DNA of 5,695 nucleotides, taken from contig JAXJQF010000090.1 in the NCBI GenBank assembly GCA_036311285.1, positions 1 through 5,695 on the forward strand, written 5' to 3'. The DNA comes from JAXJQF01 sp036311285 (GTDB taxonomy: Bacteria > Pseudomonadota > Gammaproteobacteria > Enterobacterales > Succinivibrionaceae). Positions 5,225 through 5,695 of this stretch are shown here, one piece after another (position 1 is the stretch's first letter; every line of letters starts with the position of its first letter). A program made the translations under genes and the position numbers. Under the pieces are notes generated by a model. That model saw only the letters and a list, made by a program, of their open reading frames with translations. It was not told the origin of the DNA and did not search any database.

Positions 5225-5695
5225 TTACTTCTTAACCAACTCATTTAACTCTTTTTGCTTAGCAATCATATCCTCTCTAAGCTTGTTTGTAACGTTCTTA
5301 ATTTCTTCTTTAGACATTTCTTTTGAAAGTCTTTGAACAGGGAGACAATCAACGATTATCTTACCATTGTTCCATCTGTTTAACTTGATTTGTCCGCAGT
5401 AATCAGAAGCAACAATCGGTATTAATGGAACTTCTGCACTACTTGCTACTCTTATTGCCCCACTCTTGAATGGAAGAATTCCTTGTCCTTTTGAACGATG
5501 ACCTTCTGGGAACATCCAAATAGAACATTTTTTCTTTAATATTTTATCGACAATCACATCAAAAGAAGCAGCAGCTTTTGATTTACTTTCTCTATTTAAT
5601 AAAACGTTTCCCGTTAAAAAGAATAAGATACCAAAAACAGGCATCCAAATTAAGCTTCTTTTACCAACACATACACAACCAGGTAATATCATATC
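5225..5695 (-). CDS. plsC: 1-acyl-sn-glycerol-3-phosphate acyltransferase PlsC, 5' part missing at window edge
   Basis: This inner-membrane enzyme transfers a fatty acyl group to lysophosphatidic acid to make phosphatidic acid, the second acylation in phospholipid synthesis. The window holds 156 codons and the stop. About 78 N-terminal residues, including the catalytic His, lie beyond the edge. The frame stays open to 5695, and by alignment with E. coli PlsC its first codon (Asp, 5693-5695) is the Asp of the HX4D motif. The ATG at 5690-5692 is therefore internal, not a start. Numbering from that Met, visible parts are VGKRSLIWMPVFG (9-21), TGNVLLNRE (27-35, motif II with R34), IWMFPEGHRS (58-67, motif III) and VPLIPIV (88-94, motif IV). 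Motif III has His65 where E. coli has Thr. Overall the match to the gammaproteobacterial PlsC type is close. The gene converges on yggU. Confidence 0.93.
   Translation of the reverse strand, partial: DMILPGCVCVGKRSLIWMPVFGILFFLTGNVLLNRESKSKAAASFDVIVDKILKKKCSIWMFPEGHRSKGQGILPFKSGAIRVASSAEVPLIPIVASDYCGQIKLNRWNNGKIIVDCLPVQRLSKEMSKEEIKNVTNKLREDMIAKQKELNELVKK

Noticed and set aside
5690..5692. ATG at the right edge as the start of a short PlsC-like protein
   Set aside because: The frame continues to the window edge, and the preceding codon aligns with the Asp of the HX4D catalytic motif, so this Met is internal to a full-length PlsC.
1..5695. Search for a CRISPR array, tRNA genes, toxin-antitoxin pairs or a defence cassette
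   Set aside because: No regularly spaced direct repeats, tRNA-like cloverleaf or unexplained gene pair was seen. All long frames are assigned to conserved families.

Overview
The window is AT-rich chromosomal DNA from a gammaproteobacterium. The order pilU-pilT / yggS-proC-yggT-yggU, with pilTU divergent from yggS, is the arrangement I recall from Pseudomonas; E. coli keeps a related block around yggR-yggS-yggT-yggU. The PlsC fragment is also of the E. coli type. Low GC with this gene order would suit a low-GC gammaproteobacterium such as a member of the Succinivibrionaceae, but that placement is a guess from composition and gene order.

Layout. Positions 1-76 look like the right end of an IS200/IS605-type transposon whose body lies outside the window; the hairpin is of the kind that forms the 3' part of a TnpB-associated omega (reRNA) RNA. 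Positions 77-258 hold no gene: there is a run of 16 A, an AT-only inverted repeat, a terminator-like structure for the leftward pil operon and an 18-bp palindrome. pilU (259-1389) and pilT (1396-2469) run leftward as a two-gene operon with pilT first. They are the type IV pilus retraction ATPases. A 39-bp gap separates pilT from the rightward genes yggS (PLP homeostasis), proC (proline synthesis), yggT (membrane protein) and yggU (DUF167). Between proC and yggT is a 199-bp gap with a long-loop inverted repeat followed by T-rich DNA, then a good -10 box for yggT. The cluster therefore probably forms two transcripts, yggS-proC and yggT-yggU. yggU converges on the 3' end of a leftward plsC (1-acyl-glycerol-3-phosphate acyltransferase), which is cut by the right edge of the window just inside its catalytic HX4D motif. 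The 126-bp convergent gap holds two hairpins.

The coding content is ordinary, conserved housekeeping and pilus machinery, and I see no new multi-gene system. The points most worth a second look are the transposon/omega RNA end at the left edge, the structured intergenic repeats after pilU and after proC, an 11-residue insertion in the PilT N-domain, and a His in place of Thr in the PlsC FPEGTRS motif.
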